Below, piece by piece: positions 34,659-43,956 of a stretch of 64,000 bases of DNA. A program made the translations under genes and the position numbers. Origin of the DNA: JAZKBN01 sp040388605. Lineage in GTDB: Bacteria; Bacteroidota; Bacteroidia; Cytophagales; Flexibacteraceae. The notes under the pieces are model-generated. The model made no database searches and was not told the DNA's origin. It saw only the letters and a program-made list of their open reading frames with translations. The DNA lies in NCBI GenBank assembly GCA_040388605.1, contig JAZKBN010000015.1, positions 1-64,000 on the forward strand, in the 5' to 3' direction. The stretch's first letter is position 1. The number at the start of each line of letters is the position of its first letter.

Positions 34659-35618
34659 TTAATCCCGGAAATCAGCGGCAATTACCGATACCTTGATTTT
34701 TTCGCCCATTTCCGGGTTCATTGAGTAGCCGCATTTTACCCGGGCAAAAGGCCCGGCAGCATCAGATACCATTTCAGTTATTTCTGAATATTCATCAAGG
34801 TTTATGTCATAAATACCTGTTTGAATATTAAGCAGTATCCTGTTAGCGCCTTTAATGCCTTGTTTTCTTAACAGGGTAGTATTTAATGCAGCTTTTGCTG
34901 CTTCAATTGCCCTGTTTTCTCCCTCGGCAGCAGCGGAACTGATAAAGAGGCTGTTGCTCTTCCTTAGTATTGAAGCTATATCATTGAAGTCAATATTTAT
35001 AATACCTGTATAGGCAATTATATCTGCTGTTGCTTCGGTTGCATTTTGGAAAATGCGGTTAATGATTGCAAACTTATCGTCTTCGCTAATGGCTCCGTAA
35101 AGTTCTTCAATTTGCCCGGTATCAATTACCATGGCTGAATCACAATAGGGCTGAAGTTCCGACAAACCGATTTTTGCGGCTTCGTATTTGGCGGGCTCCT
35201 GTGCCGGGTTGGGCAGGGTGAGCAGGCCAACAGTTATTATGCCCATGCTTTGGGCTATGCGTGCTATTACCGGTGCGGCGCCGCGGCCCGTTGGACCGCC
35301 TATGCCTGCTACCATGAACAGCAGCATTGTGCCTTCAAGCGCTTCCCGAATTTCGGGCTCACTTTGCTCAGTGCATTGGCGGGCAAAGAGCATTTCGGGG
35401 TTAGGGCCTAAGGGCTTTCCGCCGAGCTGTATTTTTACCGGTACCGGTGTTTCAACAAGCCTTTGGGTATTTGTATTGGCCGATATGTAGCCAATGCCCC
35501 CCGGCGTGTGCCTGAAGAGGTAAGCCAGGGCGTTGCTGCCCCCGCACCCTATACCCATTACTTTAATGAGCGTTGCTTCTGTAAGCGTGATACTTTCTGT
35601 AGCCTGCATCCTGTTCAT
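34659..35618 (-). CDS. second FtsZ-family protein, core only, altered GTP-binding signature
   Basis: 319 residues; a FtsZ/tubulin core without linker or C-terminal peptide. Conserved: MGIGCGGSNALAYL at the N-terminus, TADIIAYTGIINIDFNDI (T7 loop with N208, D210 and D213), NLDEYSEI and the end SVIAADF. Changed: the signature G-x-GGGTGTG reads GIGGPTGRG (105-113), with Pro and Arg in the phosphate loop, and NTD reads NTN (48-50). So GTP binding or hydrolysis is probably different or absent while the catalytic T7 loop is kept. It sits between ftsA and ftsZ. It could co-polymerise with FtsZ, act as a capping or regulatory subunit, or replace another function. Start chosen at the ATG 35618; an ATG three codons in is possible. 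Confidence 0.85.
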   Translation of the reverse strand: MNRMQATESITLTEATLIKVMGIGCGGSNALAYLFRHTPGGIGYISANTNTQRLVETPVPVKIQLGGKPLGPNPEMLFARQCTEQSEPEIREALEGTMLLFMVAGIGGPTGRGAAPVIARIAQSMGIITVGLLTLPNPAQEPAKYEAAKIGLSELQPYCDSAMVIDTGQIEELYGAISEDDKFAIINRIFQNATEATADIIAYTGIINIDFNDIASILRKSNSLFISSAAAEGENRAIEAAKAALNTTLLRKQGIKGANRILLNIQTGIYDINLDEYSEITEMVSDAAGPFARVKCGYSMNPEMGEKIKVSVIAADFRD

Positions 35619-35688
35619 TTATTAAATTGGTAAAATATATACAGGCCCTGCAAGGCAGGCCTTTGCCCGCGGCAAGGCAAAGAGTTTG

Positions 35689-37029
35689 TTAGTAGTTTTG
35701 CTTCAAATCGTCGTCGTCGAGGAGCAGGTTTCTTGTTTTATCAACAATGCTTGAGAAAAAGCCACCGAGTAAGCTGGTTTTAGGCTTTTCGGCAGCTACT
35801 GCTGCGGGTTTGCCGTTGCTGTTGGTTTTGGGCTTCGGCGATTTACGCATTACATCGTAACGGTCTTCGCGCGCATCAAAGTTGCGGAAGCCCGCAAGCA
35901 CCAGGCCGATTGCCACCGCGTTTGCCGGCGATGTTAAATCTTCGCCCTTGGTAGAGCCCAGGTGTTCATTGGGGTAGCCTATGCGGGTATCTATGCCGGT
36001 AATGTATTCGCAGAGGTATTTCACGTTGCGCAGCTGCGCGCCGCCGCCGGTGAGCACTATGCCCATGTTCAGCTGTTGTTCGTAGCCGCTGAAAATAATC
36101 TCGTTATGCACGTAAGCCAGTATTTCGGCCATGCGGCAGTGAACAATATTTACAAGGGCTTCCTCAGATACCTGCTTGGCGGCACGGCCCCTGATACCTT
36201 CAATCTCAACCACGCCGTTAGGCTCGGCATCTTCAGGCAGGGCGCCGCCGAAGTTCACCTTCAGGTATTCGGCCTGGGCATCGAGCAGGCCGAGGCCTGT
36301 TTTAATATCAGATGTAATTACATTGCCTGCCAACGGAATAACAGCGGTATGGCGCACTATGCCCTGGTGGAAAACGGCAAGGTCAACCTTACCGGCGCCA
36401 ATATCTACGAGCACAACGCCGCCTTCTTTTTCTTCCTCGGTAAGCACAGCCATTGCTGCTGCCAGCGGGCCGAAAATCATTGATTTTATTTCGAGGCCGG
36501 CACGGGTAAGGCTGCGCTCGGTGTGGCTTATGGCCATGTTGTGGGCCATAATTACATGAAATGCCGCCTCAAGCTTTACGCCCGACATGCCTACAGGGTC
36601 GCTTACCGGCTCATCGCCGTCTACGCGGTACTCCTGCGGAAGCATGTGAATAATTTTGTTGCCCGAGGGCAACACGGTAAGGCTTTGGTCGGTACGGAGG
36701 CGCTCCACATCTTCAACAGATATGGTGCCCTGGCTGTTGTTGCGTATAATGTTGCCGCTGATTGGCGCAACACGAATTTTAGGGCAGCTTATGCCTACGT
36801 TTATTAAAGATATATCTACCCCGGAAGCTTCTTCGGCAGCTTTAACGCCGGCAATAATGTTGAGCCCGGTTTTTTCAATGTTAGATACCATACCCTTTGC
36901 CACACCTTCAGATGCCGCATAGCCAATGCCAAGTATGTCGAGCTTGCCATGCTCGTTCATGCGGCCTACTGCCGTGCATATTTTTGTGGTACCAATATCG
37001 ATACCTACAACTATTTGGTCTGGATTCAT
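35689..37029 (-). CDS. ftsA: cell division protein FtsA
   Basis: 446 residues. Actin-like ATPase that tethers FtsZ to the membrane and recruits late division proteins. Seen: N-terminal VVGIDIGTTKICTAVGR (phosphate 1), the 1C domain region, VVLVDIGAGKVDLAVFHQG (phosphate 2) and GIVLTGGGAQLRN (adenosine). The last residues carry an amphipathic/basic segment (LLGGFFSSIVDKTRNLLLDD) consistent with the membrane-targeting helix at the C-terminus. ftsZ-family genes follow directly, within 71 nt. Confidence 0.95.
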   Translation of the reverse strand: MNPDQIVVGIDIGTTKICTAVGRMNEHGKLDILGIGYAASEGVAKGMVSNIEKTGLNIIAGVKAAEEASGVDISLINVGISCPKIRVAPISGNIIRNNSQGTISVEDVERLRTDQSLTVLPSGNKIIHMLPQEYRVDGDEPVSDPVGMSGVKLEAAFHVIMAHNMAISHTERSLTRAGLEIKSMIFGPLAAAMAVLTEEEKEGGVVLVDIGAGKVDLAVFHQGIVRHTAVIPLAGNVITSDIKTGLGLLDAQAEYLKVNFGGALPEDAEPNGVVEIEGIRGRAAKQVSEEALVNIVHCRMAEILAYVHNEIIFSGYEQQLNMGIVLTGGGAQLRNVKYLCEYITGIDTRIGYPNEHLGSTKGEDLTSPANAVAIGLVLAGFRNFDAREDRYDVMRKSPKPKTNSNGKPAAVAAEKPKTSLLGGFFSSIVDKTRNLLLDDDDLKQNY

Positions 37030-37398
37030 GAAAGCAGGGGAGAATGTGTCGGGTTGAAATTAATTTAATCGGATTTTGTTTGCAGCGGTATAAACGGTTG
37101 GCATGGCCTGCCGCTTATGGGGTAATATATTTTGCCCTTAAGGGGCCCGGCATAATAACTGCTGCCGGTAACACCGGGCAGAATACCCGGGCTTGCGATT
37201 GTGGTTTTTTACAGAAAGGCAGCAGTATAAGGCAGGCGAAGCTTTATAAGCTGTTTTGTGCCCGGCCTGCAGGTGTTAAATGCAAAGCGACGGGCCGGCA
37301 ACAGGCTGCCGGTAAATTAAGGCAGTCAGGCGCCTGTTCGGGCTTTAAGCCTGTAAGAGGCCGAAGTCAGAAGCAGTTTATTTTTGGTACTGCGAAGC
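37030..37398. other. 369-nt gap between ftsQ and ftsA
   Basis: The two division genes are not abutting as in most dcw clusters. No minus-strand reading frame of plausible length is present, and the open plus-strand frame has poor composition. No promoter or terminator is obvious. It may contain an internal promoter for ftsA-ftsZ or be the relic of a lost gene. Confidence 0.45.
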
Positions 37399-38178
37399 TT
37401 ATTCGCAGATAATTTGGTTGCTGAATTTGAGAGTAACCTTAGAATAGGTGTCCCAACCTTTTGCGGGTACTATTTTGCGGTAGAAAGCTTCCAGGCGACT
37501 GAATTTGTTTTCAATATCCTCTGCCCTGCCGAAGTAAATTTTCTGCTTACCAATCTGGGGGTAGAGTATATATTCGCCGGCATTATCTACCGTTGCCTGG
37601 GCAATCATCTCGCGCCAGAGCTCGTTTTCGCTGATGAATTTCATCAGCTGCAGGGCAGCTTCGCTTTCATTGGCCGAAGCGCTGTCGGGCCTGGCCAGCT
37701 TACGGGCGTGCTCGCCGTCAATTACGGGCACTCGGGCTGTCCAGCTGGGGCTTACCGGCACACGGGCGCCGTTATCGCAAATATAAACATCGCGGCCTGC
37801 GCCGCATATTAAGCGCGCAACAGGCCTTACCTGCTGCAGCTTTACACTAAGCTCGTTCAATAAGCTGCGGCTGACCTGCACCTCCTGTACGTAGGGGTTG
37901 GTCAGAATACGCTTTTCCAAAACCCGGGTGTCAATTTCCGATGGAAGAGCGCCGCTTATTGACTTTGCCTGGCCACGACCCAGCATATCTGATATATCAG
38001 ACTGCTGTACGAAGCTGTTTTCACCGGCATTGGTAATTTCCACGTGAACCGCATTGCAGGTTCGGCGGGCGGCACGACTCAGCGTGAGCCCCCCGGCCCC
38101 GGCCAGCATAGCCCCGAGGGCCAGGCCGCCGAGCAGCCTTTTCAGGCGCCGCGAGATGTGAAATGGTTTCGTTTTCAT
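37399..38178 (-). CDS. ftsQ: cell division protein FtsQ
   Basis: 259 residues. Bitopic divisome protein linking FtsB/FtsL. A short basic cytoplasmic start (MKTKPFHISRRLKRLLGG), one membrane helix (LALGAMLAGAGGLTLS), then the POTRA domain (VHVEITNAGENSFVQQSDI) and a beta domain ending in SNQIICE, as in Bacteroidota FtsQ. Between murC and ftsA, the normal dcw position. Identification rests on architecture and context because FtsQ is poorly conserved. Confidence 0.85.
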   Translation of the reverse strand: MKTKPFHISRRLKRLLGGLALGAMLAGAGGLTLSRAARRTCNAVHVEITNAGENSFVQQSDISDMLGRGQAKSISGALPSEIDTRVLEKRILTNPYVQEVQVSRSLLNELSVKLQQVRPVARLICGAGRDVYICDNGARVPVSPSWTARVPVIDGEHARKLARPDSASANESEAALQLMKFISENELWREMIAQATVDNAGEYILYPQIGKQKIYFGRAEDIENKFSRLEAFYRKIVPAKGWDTYSKVTLKFSNQIICE

Positions 38179-38456
38179 AGCCGGTTATTCAGCGGTTCAA
38201 TGCCGATAAATATTCAGTAACTAATGCGGGAAATCTATTTGCTTCCGCCTGTCTAAGATAAACTCCGGTCCGTAATTTCCGGCAGATTATCCCTTTCAGT
38301 TCATGCGTTACTTGAAGGCCTAAAATTAGAGCATCCGTTTTTAACCTGCAACGACATTAAAGTTTTTCTTTCCTAAAATTTGAAAAATGATACGTTATAT
38401 ATGTAAAACACAATGAATGGCTTAAAAAAGCAAAATACGTTGTTGGAAAAGTGAAA

Positions 38457-39854
38457 CTAAGCTTCAAGTATCACTTTAAGCGGATTAATTAGCCTGTCTA
38501 TATCGCCGGCGCCTACGGTAACCAGCAATTCAGGTTTGTTTAACTTTAAGTAAGCGGGTATAAGTTTGCTGTCCATCAGTTGCTTATGATCTAAATTAAT
38601 TTTAGAAAGCAGAACTGTGCTGTTTATACCCTCCAGTGGTTTTTCGCGAGCCGGATATATTTCGGTAAGTATCAGTTCATCCGGTAAGGATAGGGCCTCG
38701 GCGAAGCCGGCCATGAAATCGCGGGTGCGTGTAAACAGGTGCGGCTGGAAAATGCAGGTAAGTTTTCGGTCAGGATACAGGGCGCGTACGCTCTTTAAAA
38801 AAGCTTCAATTTCGGTAGGATGATGGGCATAATCATCAATATAAATACAGGCATCGGTTTGCACTATGTACTCGAAACGGCGTTTCACTCCCAGGTAAGA
38901 GCCCAGGCCCTGCTCCACTTCCTGCCTGCTTAAGCCCAATTCGAAGGCAACCCCTGCGGCAGCCACGGCATTTTCCACGTTGTGGTAGCCGGGCATTTGA
39001 AGGGTAATATCGGCAAGCAGCTCATCAATACCGCTGCTTTGCCTGAAATATAAGGGGAACTGAAAAACCGGGGGAATTACCCTTACCTGCCCGGCATGCA
39101 AAGTGCCCTGCTCCAAGCCATAGCTGATGCAGGCAAGCCCTTCCGGAACCGGCAGGCCCAAACCCTGCCGCATAAACAGGTGCCCGCCGGGCTTAACCTG
39201 TGATGCAAACATGCCGAAAGTTTCGGTAAGCGCTTCGGCGCTGCCGTAAATATCGAGGTGATCAGCATCTGCTGCCGTAATCACGGCAATATCGGGGTGC
39301 AGGTGCAGGAAGCTGCGGTCGAACTCATCGGCCTCAGCCACCAAAATGGTTTCTGAAGCAGGCGCGCTGCTTAGCAATAAATTACTTTGGTAGTTCACCG
39401 TAATGCCGCCCAGAAATGCGGTAACGTTTCGGCCTGCATGGCGCAGCAGGTGCGCTATCATGCTGCTGGTGGTGGTTTTGCCGTGTGTGCCGGCAACCGC
39501 CACGCATTTGTGACCCGATGCAATAATACCTAAAACCTCGGCACGCTTTTTCAGCAGGAAGCCTTTATTGCTGAAGAGGTTAAGCTCGGTATGGTCTTTG
39601 GGTACAGCCGGGGTCCATACAATAAGGCTTTGCCCGGGATTGTTTAAAATCTCGGCCGGAATTAAGGCTATGTTGTCTTCGTAGTGAATGTTACAGCCTT
39701 CTGCTTCCAGTTGTGCACAAAGGGGTGTTTGGGTTTTATCGTATCCCCAAACGGGTACGCCTGCCGCCCTGAACCAACGGGCAATTGCGCTCATGCCTAT
39801 GCCGCCAATACCCAAAAAATATACGTAACGGATATCATGCAGGTTTACAGGCAT
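38457..39854 (-). CDS. murC: UDP-N-acetylmuramate--L-alanine ligase
   Basis: 465 residues. MurC adds L-alanine to UDP-MurNAc, the first step of the peptide stem in the cytoplasm. N-terminal Rossmann-like motif YFLGIGGIGMSAIARWF, ATP-binding VAGTHGKTTTSSMIAHLL (about residues 115-135), and EADEFDRSFLHLHPDIAVIT. The C-terminal ligase domain has YDDYAHHPTEIEAFL-type residues (IDDYAHHPTEI). Length is normal. Directly upstream of ftsQ and transcribed with the division genes. Confidence 0.96.
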   Translation of the reverse strand: MPVNLHDIRYVYFLGIGGIGMSAIARWFRAAGVPVWGYDKTQTPLCAQLEAEGCNIHYEDNIALIPAEILNNPGQSLIVWTPAVPKDHTELNLFSNKGFLLKKRAEVLGIIASGHKCVAVAGTHGKTTTSSMIAHLLRHAGRNVTAFLGGITVNYQSNLLLSSAPASETILVAEADEFDRSFLHLHPDIAVITAADADHLDIYGSAEALTETFGMFASQVKPGGHLFMRQGLGLPVPEGLACISYGLEQGTLHAGQVRVIPPVFQFPLYFRQSSGIDELLADITLQMPGYHNVENAVAAAGVAFELGLSRQEVEQGLGSYLGVKRRFEYIVQTDACIYIDDYAHHPTEIEAFLKSVRALYPDRKLTCIFQPHLFTRTRDFMAGFAEALSLPDELILTEIYPAREKPLEGINSTVLLSKINLDHKQLMDSKLIPAYLKLNKPELLVTVGAGDIDRLINPLKVILEA

Positions 39855-40080
39855 ATTTAATTTAAAACAGGGGAGTTAAAAGGTTGCTGAATTGGTTTAG
39901 AGTATGTTACAGGGAATGTTTCCTGTTGCTTTTGCATGCGTGCCAATTGCTTTCGCGGTATTTGGTACACAGGCAGGTATTGAATTAATGCAATTGTATG
40001 GCAAGTAAGTCAATTAAATGAGTATTGCAAACTGCCGGTACTGAAACAATATTTACGGGCAATTTTTAGGCCGCAGATTC

Positions 40081-40728
40081 TCAGATTATTGGTCCGGGAT
40101 CGGTACCGGGGGTAAAACCTTTGCCCCGGTTTGCGGCCCTTGCAGCTTCAGCAGCAAGGGCAAATTCTTCCCTCCGCCTGTCAGGTCCAACGGAAAAGCC
40201 CGGTTTCTCATTGCGGCCGAGCAGGCGTTCTACGGCGCGTGGCGCGGTGCCGCTTTCGGTTCTTATGAGCTCCTGCAGTTTAAGTATGCCGCCGATTAAT
40301 GCCTCGGGGCGTGGGGGGCAGCCCTGCACATATACATCTACGGGTATAACCCTGTCGACACCCTTGAGCACATGGTAGCCGTGCTCCCAATAAGGCCCCC
40401 CGCAGTTAGAGCAGGAGCCCATGCTGATTACATACCTCGGTTCAGGCATTTGCTCATATAAGCGCCTGATGCGGTCGGCCATTTTAAGGGTTACGGTGCC
40501 GGATACAATCATGACATCGCTCTGCCGGGGCGATGCGCGGGGTATTACCCCGAACCTATCCAGATCATAGCCCGATGCATAGGTGCTCATCATCTCTATG
40601 GCGCAGCATGCCAAACCGAAACCCATAGGCCACAGGCTGCTCAGGCGGGCCCAGTTGAGCAGGTCGTCGAGCTTGGTGAGGGTAATGTCGGGATGGCCGG
40701 TTTTAAGAGATGAAGGAGTTGTCTGCAT
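40081..40728 (-). CDS. nuoB: NADH-quinone oxidoreductase subunit B (solitary)
   Basis: 215 residues. Carries cluster N2 of complex I with all four Cys in place: C41-C42 in GLACCAIEM, one in GSCSNCGG (two Cys) and VQGCPPRP. The family core ends near residue 165; here a charged tail of about 45 residues (RREEFALAAEAARAANRGKG) follows, longer than in most bacteria. The other hydrophilic-arm genes (nuoA, C, D, E, F, G, H, I) are not next to it. nuoJ-N are 3.2 kb away on the opposite strand, so the complex I genes are dispersed. TACCTTTG (40752-40745) on the minus strand is a -7 box with the ATG only about 17 nt away. Confidence 0.95.
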   Translation of the reverse strand: MQTTPSSLKTGHPDITLTKLDDLLNWARLSSLWPMGFGLACCAIEMMSTYASGYDLDRFGVIPRASPRQSDVMIVSGTVTLKMADRIRRLYEQMPEPRYVISMGSCSNCGGPYWEHGYHVLKGVDRVIPVDVYVQGCPPRPEALIGGILKLQELIRTESGTAPRAVERLLGRNEKPGFSVGPDRRREEFALAAEAARAANRGKGFTPGTDPGPII

Positions 40729-40744
40729 TTTTAAGGGCGGATAG

Positions 40745-40752
40745 CAAAGGTA
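40745..40752 (-). promoter_or_regulatory. -7 promoter element of nuoB
   Basis: TACCTTTG on the minus strand matches TANNTTTG, 17 nt before the nuoB ATG, implying a very short leader. No good -33 TTTG at 19 nt. Confidence 0.55.
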
Positions 40753-40906
40753 GGAAGAAAAAGGAATGTGCTTAGGAATCCTTACAGGAAATCAGGAGAT
40801 TAAAAATTTGCGCATCGGCGCTTAAAATTCAATTAATCTGACAACACCGATTTGAATTTTACCTACATTGGCAACCGGTATTTTAACGGGTTTTTATTTT
40901 GTGTTT

Positions 40907-42382
40907 ATGAGAAAGGTAATTTTGGCATTCGCGGTTTTGCTATTCTGTTTCGAAGGTGTTACGGGACAGCAAATAATTAAGGAGAAATTTTACCCTCCCG
41001 GCTATAACAGGCATAATTGGGTATTTGGTATTGCAAAAACCAATACAGGGTATTTGGCTACCGGGTACTTAGATTCCACAGGAGTGTTAATTTCCAGAAA
41101 CGCAAAGCACCCTGAAATTGTATTACTGAATCTTGACAGTAACTTCAAATTAATAAGCACTGTAAATCTTAGGATTTACCCTTATTCAATGAACTGGTAT
41201 AATTTGCTGCATTCCCAAGGTGAATTAAAGAAAGGACCGGATGGTAATTTCCTGCTTCCGTTTACTTACCGTTTGCCGATATCTATGTACCCCAGAGGTT
41301 TTTCAGGCAGTAAAGTAATTAAGGTGAATCAACAGGGAAATATATTATGGCAAAGGGAATACCCTGAACTGGCCGGACATGTTTTTAAGAGTCATAGTAT
41401 AAGTGCAGACGGGGGTATGATGATTTCCGGAATTTATGGGCCTGATAGTAATAAGGTTGCATTTGTAATGTTTATTAACAGCCAAGGTGATATAAAGTGG
41501 AAAATTGATATTGAAGATGATTTTATAGATGGTGTAACTGATGATTATATAAGTGTTGAAGCAAAAGATGGCAGCAATTCTTATTTTGTACTCAGCGGGC
41601 CGACGAATTCCAAAAATATGGCCACAATTGAAATTGATACAGCCGGTAATCTGTACAGGCCTACAATTTACCCGACTGATTCCGGCGGCACTTATCATCA
41701 CTACGGTTGCGTTTTACAATCGCCGGGGGGGTATAGGATTGTAATAGATACCAAAACTGATTCTGCCGGCTTAGTTTATAAAACCAGTATCTCAAAACAT
41801 GATATTTTAGGTCAGAGGCTTTGGATAAGAAGTAACAACGGCACCCTGAATTTACCCGCTGTGAATTCTCAAGGTGAAATATTAACTGTTCATATTGATG
41901 AACTTGCAAGTCCTGCTGAAAAACGCTTAAGAAAGTATAATGCTGATGGTTCCTTAGCAGGATCAATTGAGCTCCCGAATGATTCATTAACAGCTAAAGC
42001 TCTATTTGCAATGTCATGGGAAGGAAACGGTACCGCCGTTTATTCCGGGAGTTGCCAATCGCCTGTTGCGCCTGGTTTTTCAGGATTTTACTTTGCGCGA
42101 ATGACAGGCTTAGGTAATGATTTTACATTACTAAAGAACCTGCCGGGAGAAAAGCAAAATAGTGCCGTCACAATCTGCCCTAACCCCGCCCGTTCAACCT
42201 TCAGCATCAATTCCAAGGCACCGGGAATTTTAAGCTTATACAACAATTCCGGCCAACTGCTAAGCAGCAGGCCCTGCCACCCGGGCACCACCATTGATGT
42301 TTCAGAATTAAGCCCGGGCCTTTACATGTATCGTTTCCAAAACGAGCATGGAATGAACACAGGCAAACTGGTTAAAGAGTAA
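40907..42382 (+). CDS. T9SS type-A sorting-domain secreted protein
   Basis: 491 residues. Signal peptide (MRKVILAFAVLLFCFEGVTG) from the ATG at 40907; the frame is open 39 nt further. The body consists of repeated beta segments with the pattern GNFLLPFTYR, GNILWQREYPELAGHVFKS, GDIKWKIDIEDDF, like the lectin/quinoprotein-type beta propellers in secreted Bacteroidota proteins. The last about 75 residues are a type-A T9SS sorting domain (ICPNPARSTFSINS, SLYNNSGQLLSS, LSPGLYMYRF, GKLVKE). This marks it as a cargo exported by T9SS, whose gliding components gldFGH are in the window. Base composition is A+T-richer than the neighbours. Enzymatic activity not apparent. Confidence 0.85.
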   Translation: MRKVILAFAVLLFCFEGVTGQQIIKEKFYPPGYNRHNWVFGIAKTNTGYLATGYLDSTGVLISRNAKHPEIVLLNLDSNFKLISTVNLRIYPYSMNWYNLLHSQGELKKGPDGNFLLPFTYRLPISMYPRGFSGSKVIKVNQQGNILWQREYPELAGHVFKSHSISADGGMMISGIYGPDSNKVAFVMFINSQGDIKWKIDIEDDFIDGVTDDYISVEAKDGSNSYFVLSGPTNSKNMATIEIDTAGNLYRPTIYPTDSGGTYHHYGCVLQSPGGYRIVIDTKTDSAGLVYKTSISKHDILGQRLWIRSNNGTLNLPAVNSQGEILTVHIDELASPAEKRLRKYNADGSLAGSIELPNDSLTAKALFAMSWEGNGTAVYSGSCQSPVAPGFSGFYFARMTGLGNDFTLLKNLPGEKQNSAVTICPNPARSTFSINSKAPGILSLYNNSGQLLSSRPCHPGTTIDVSELSPGLYMYRFQNEHGMNTGKLVKE

Positions 42383-42443
42383 AACAAAACGCAAACCCCA
42401 TACTTCCGCCACCCAATTAAACTAGCCCTATACCGCCAATGCC

Positions 42444-43328
42444 TTGAAACCCTCTGTTCCCGTTTTTATAATATTTGCCGTCTTGCTGTGCAGCCATTGC
42501 TTTAAGGCCAAAGCCCAGCAGGGCCACCCCATACCCCTGGACACCCTGCAGGTTCCTGCAAGCCTGGAAACCCCGCAGCCCGACACCGCCAAGCCCAAGC
42601 CCCCCGCCGACCCGTACAGCTATCGCGATGCGTATAACCGCAACTTAAACCGGATAGACAGCCCGTATCCCCAAGCCAGGTTCAAACGCCGCAACCGCTA
42701 TAGCGATTACGGAGACTGGATTGAAAGCCGAACGCAAATAAGTATAGGTTTTGGTTATTCCCTGGCACCTGTGCAATTTGTAAAAGTTACCGCGGCTAAA
42801 ACCGGCGGCTTTGCCATCAGCCTGGGCATTGCCCACATGCTACGGTCAACCGACAAAGTACAGCTGATTTTCAACTTTGAAGCCAGGCACTTCAAACGCC
42901 CCGATACCAATTTTTACTATGCCAACCACATGCGGCATTGGTACCGCAGCAACAGCATTTTCAGCCTGAACGCCGGGATTAGGAACCCAATACCCGGTAA
43001 CCTTTTTTATTCAGAAATTACCGCAGGCATTGCCGGCGTAACTTCAGATGCCTGGTATAATTACAATTCTGTTAACGGGAAAGCCAGGCAGCATTACGAT
43101 TCGTATTACAATAAAACAACGGCCTCCCTGGGTTTTGGCTTCGGGTATAACCGCATGAAATACGGCAATGGCCGCAATAAGCTCACCGGCGATTTGGCAT
43201 TCAGAATTTTGGCTGTTTTATCAGATCACCCCTTTTCGGCCTATACGTTTGCCGCCTCACTTTGGATTCCGCAGTTTCGGCGAAAGGGACAGGGGTTTAT
43301 GATGAGCCGGTTTATTTATATGAAGTGA
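42444..43328 (+). CDS. outer-membrane beta-barrel-like protein, unknown
   Basis: 294 residues starting at a TTG (42444): MKPSVPVFIIFAVLLCSHCF is a signal peptide beginning exactly there, so the TTG start is likely. A Pro-rich linker (TPQPDTAKPKPPADP) precedes a basic YSYRDAYNRNLNRI segment and a barrel-like domain with strands such as TQISIGFGYSLAP, FAISLGIAHML, LIFNFEARHF and SLGFGFGYNRMKY. Family not recognised. 61 nt after the T9SS cargo gene. Confidence 0.6.
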   Translation: MKPSVPVFIIFAVLLCSHCFKAKAQQGHPIPLDTLQVPASLETPQPDTAKPKPPADPYSYRDAYNRNLNRIDSPYPQARFKRRNRYSDYGDWIESRTQISIGFGYSLAPVQFVKVTAAKTGGFAISLGIAHMLRSTDKVQLIFNFEARHFKRPDTNFYYANHMRHWYRSNSIFSLNAGIRNPIPGNLFYSEITAGIAGVTSDAWYNYNSVNGKARQHYDSYYNKTTASLGFGFGYNRMKYGNGRNKLTGDLAFRILAVLSDHPFSAYTFAASLWIPQFRRKGQGFMMSRFIYMK

Positions 43329-43404
43329 TTATTTTAAAAACGCCATATAAGCTGATATACCAAATCAATTACGGGAATCTTTAAATTGCGGGAAATTTAT
43401 ACCA

Positions 43405-43800
43405 ATGCCCTTATTCCGTCGCCTAAATGCTTATTTATTTCTGACTATAGGTACAGGCATGGCTGCATTTATTGGCAGCCTTTACGGGCTTATATTCAAC
43501 AGCGATAAAAACAAGGCCATGGATTACGGAGCTGTTGCTGGTCTTATTGCCGCCCAACTTTTGTTCGGCTTACTGTTTATTCGTTTCAAAGGCGGACTTA
43601 AATACCTGCTCATTATTTTTTTGCCGATCCCGGCATTAAGCCTTACTTACTATTGCGCAGCCAACAGCCCCTTCCGTGGCCATTCAGATGTATATGGCTA
43701 TACTGATATTGTTATAATAGCCCTGCTTGCCAACACCCTGGTTTTGGAGCAGTATTACCGTATTGAACAATATATACTGAATCGAAAACCGGCCGGCTGA
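43405..43800 (+). CDS. small four-helix membrane protein, unknown
   Basis: 131 residues, four hydrophobic helices (LFLTIGTGMAAFIGSLYGLI; YGAVAGLIAAQLLFGLLFI; YLLIIFLPIPALSLTYYCA; IVIIALLANTLVLEQYY) with short loops. No conserved family recognised. Upstream of nuoJ on the same strand but separated by 156 nt. Coding status rests on length and coherent membrane topology; function unknown. Confidence 0.55.
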   Translation: MPLFRRLNAYLFLTIGTGMAAFIGSLYGLIFNSDKNKAMDYGAVAGLIAAQLLFGLLFIRFKGGLKYLLIIFLPIPALSLTYYCAANSPFRGHSDVYGYTDIVIIALLANTLVLEQYYRIEQYILNRKPAG

Positions 43801-43956
43801 TGCCCTTTATGGGTATGAATCTTATTTAGAATCATTTGGAATACGCTTAAAAACCCCGCTGAACCATGCTTAAAGCCCTGCATTTTTCCTGCCCGGACGA
43901 ATTTTAAAAGAAAAAAAAGCATATTTGCGTTCCGAATCCCCAAAAAGCCAAGCCCG

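Noticed and set aside
37044..37412. 122-codon plus-strand frame between ftsA and ftsQ
   Set aside because: Basic and Cys/Gly-rich, no motif, no promoter and opposite to the operon; treated as noncoding.
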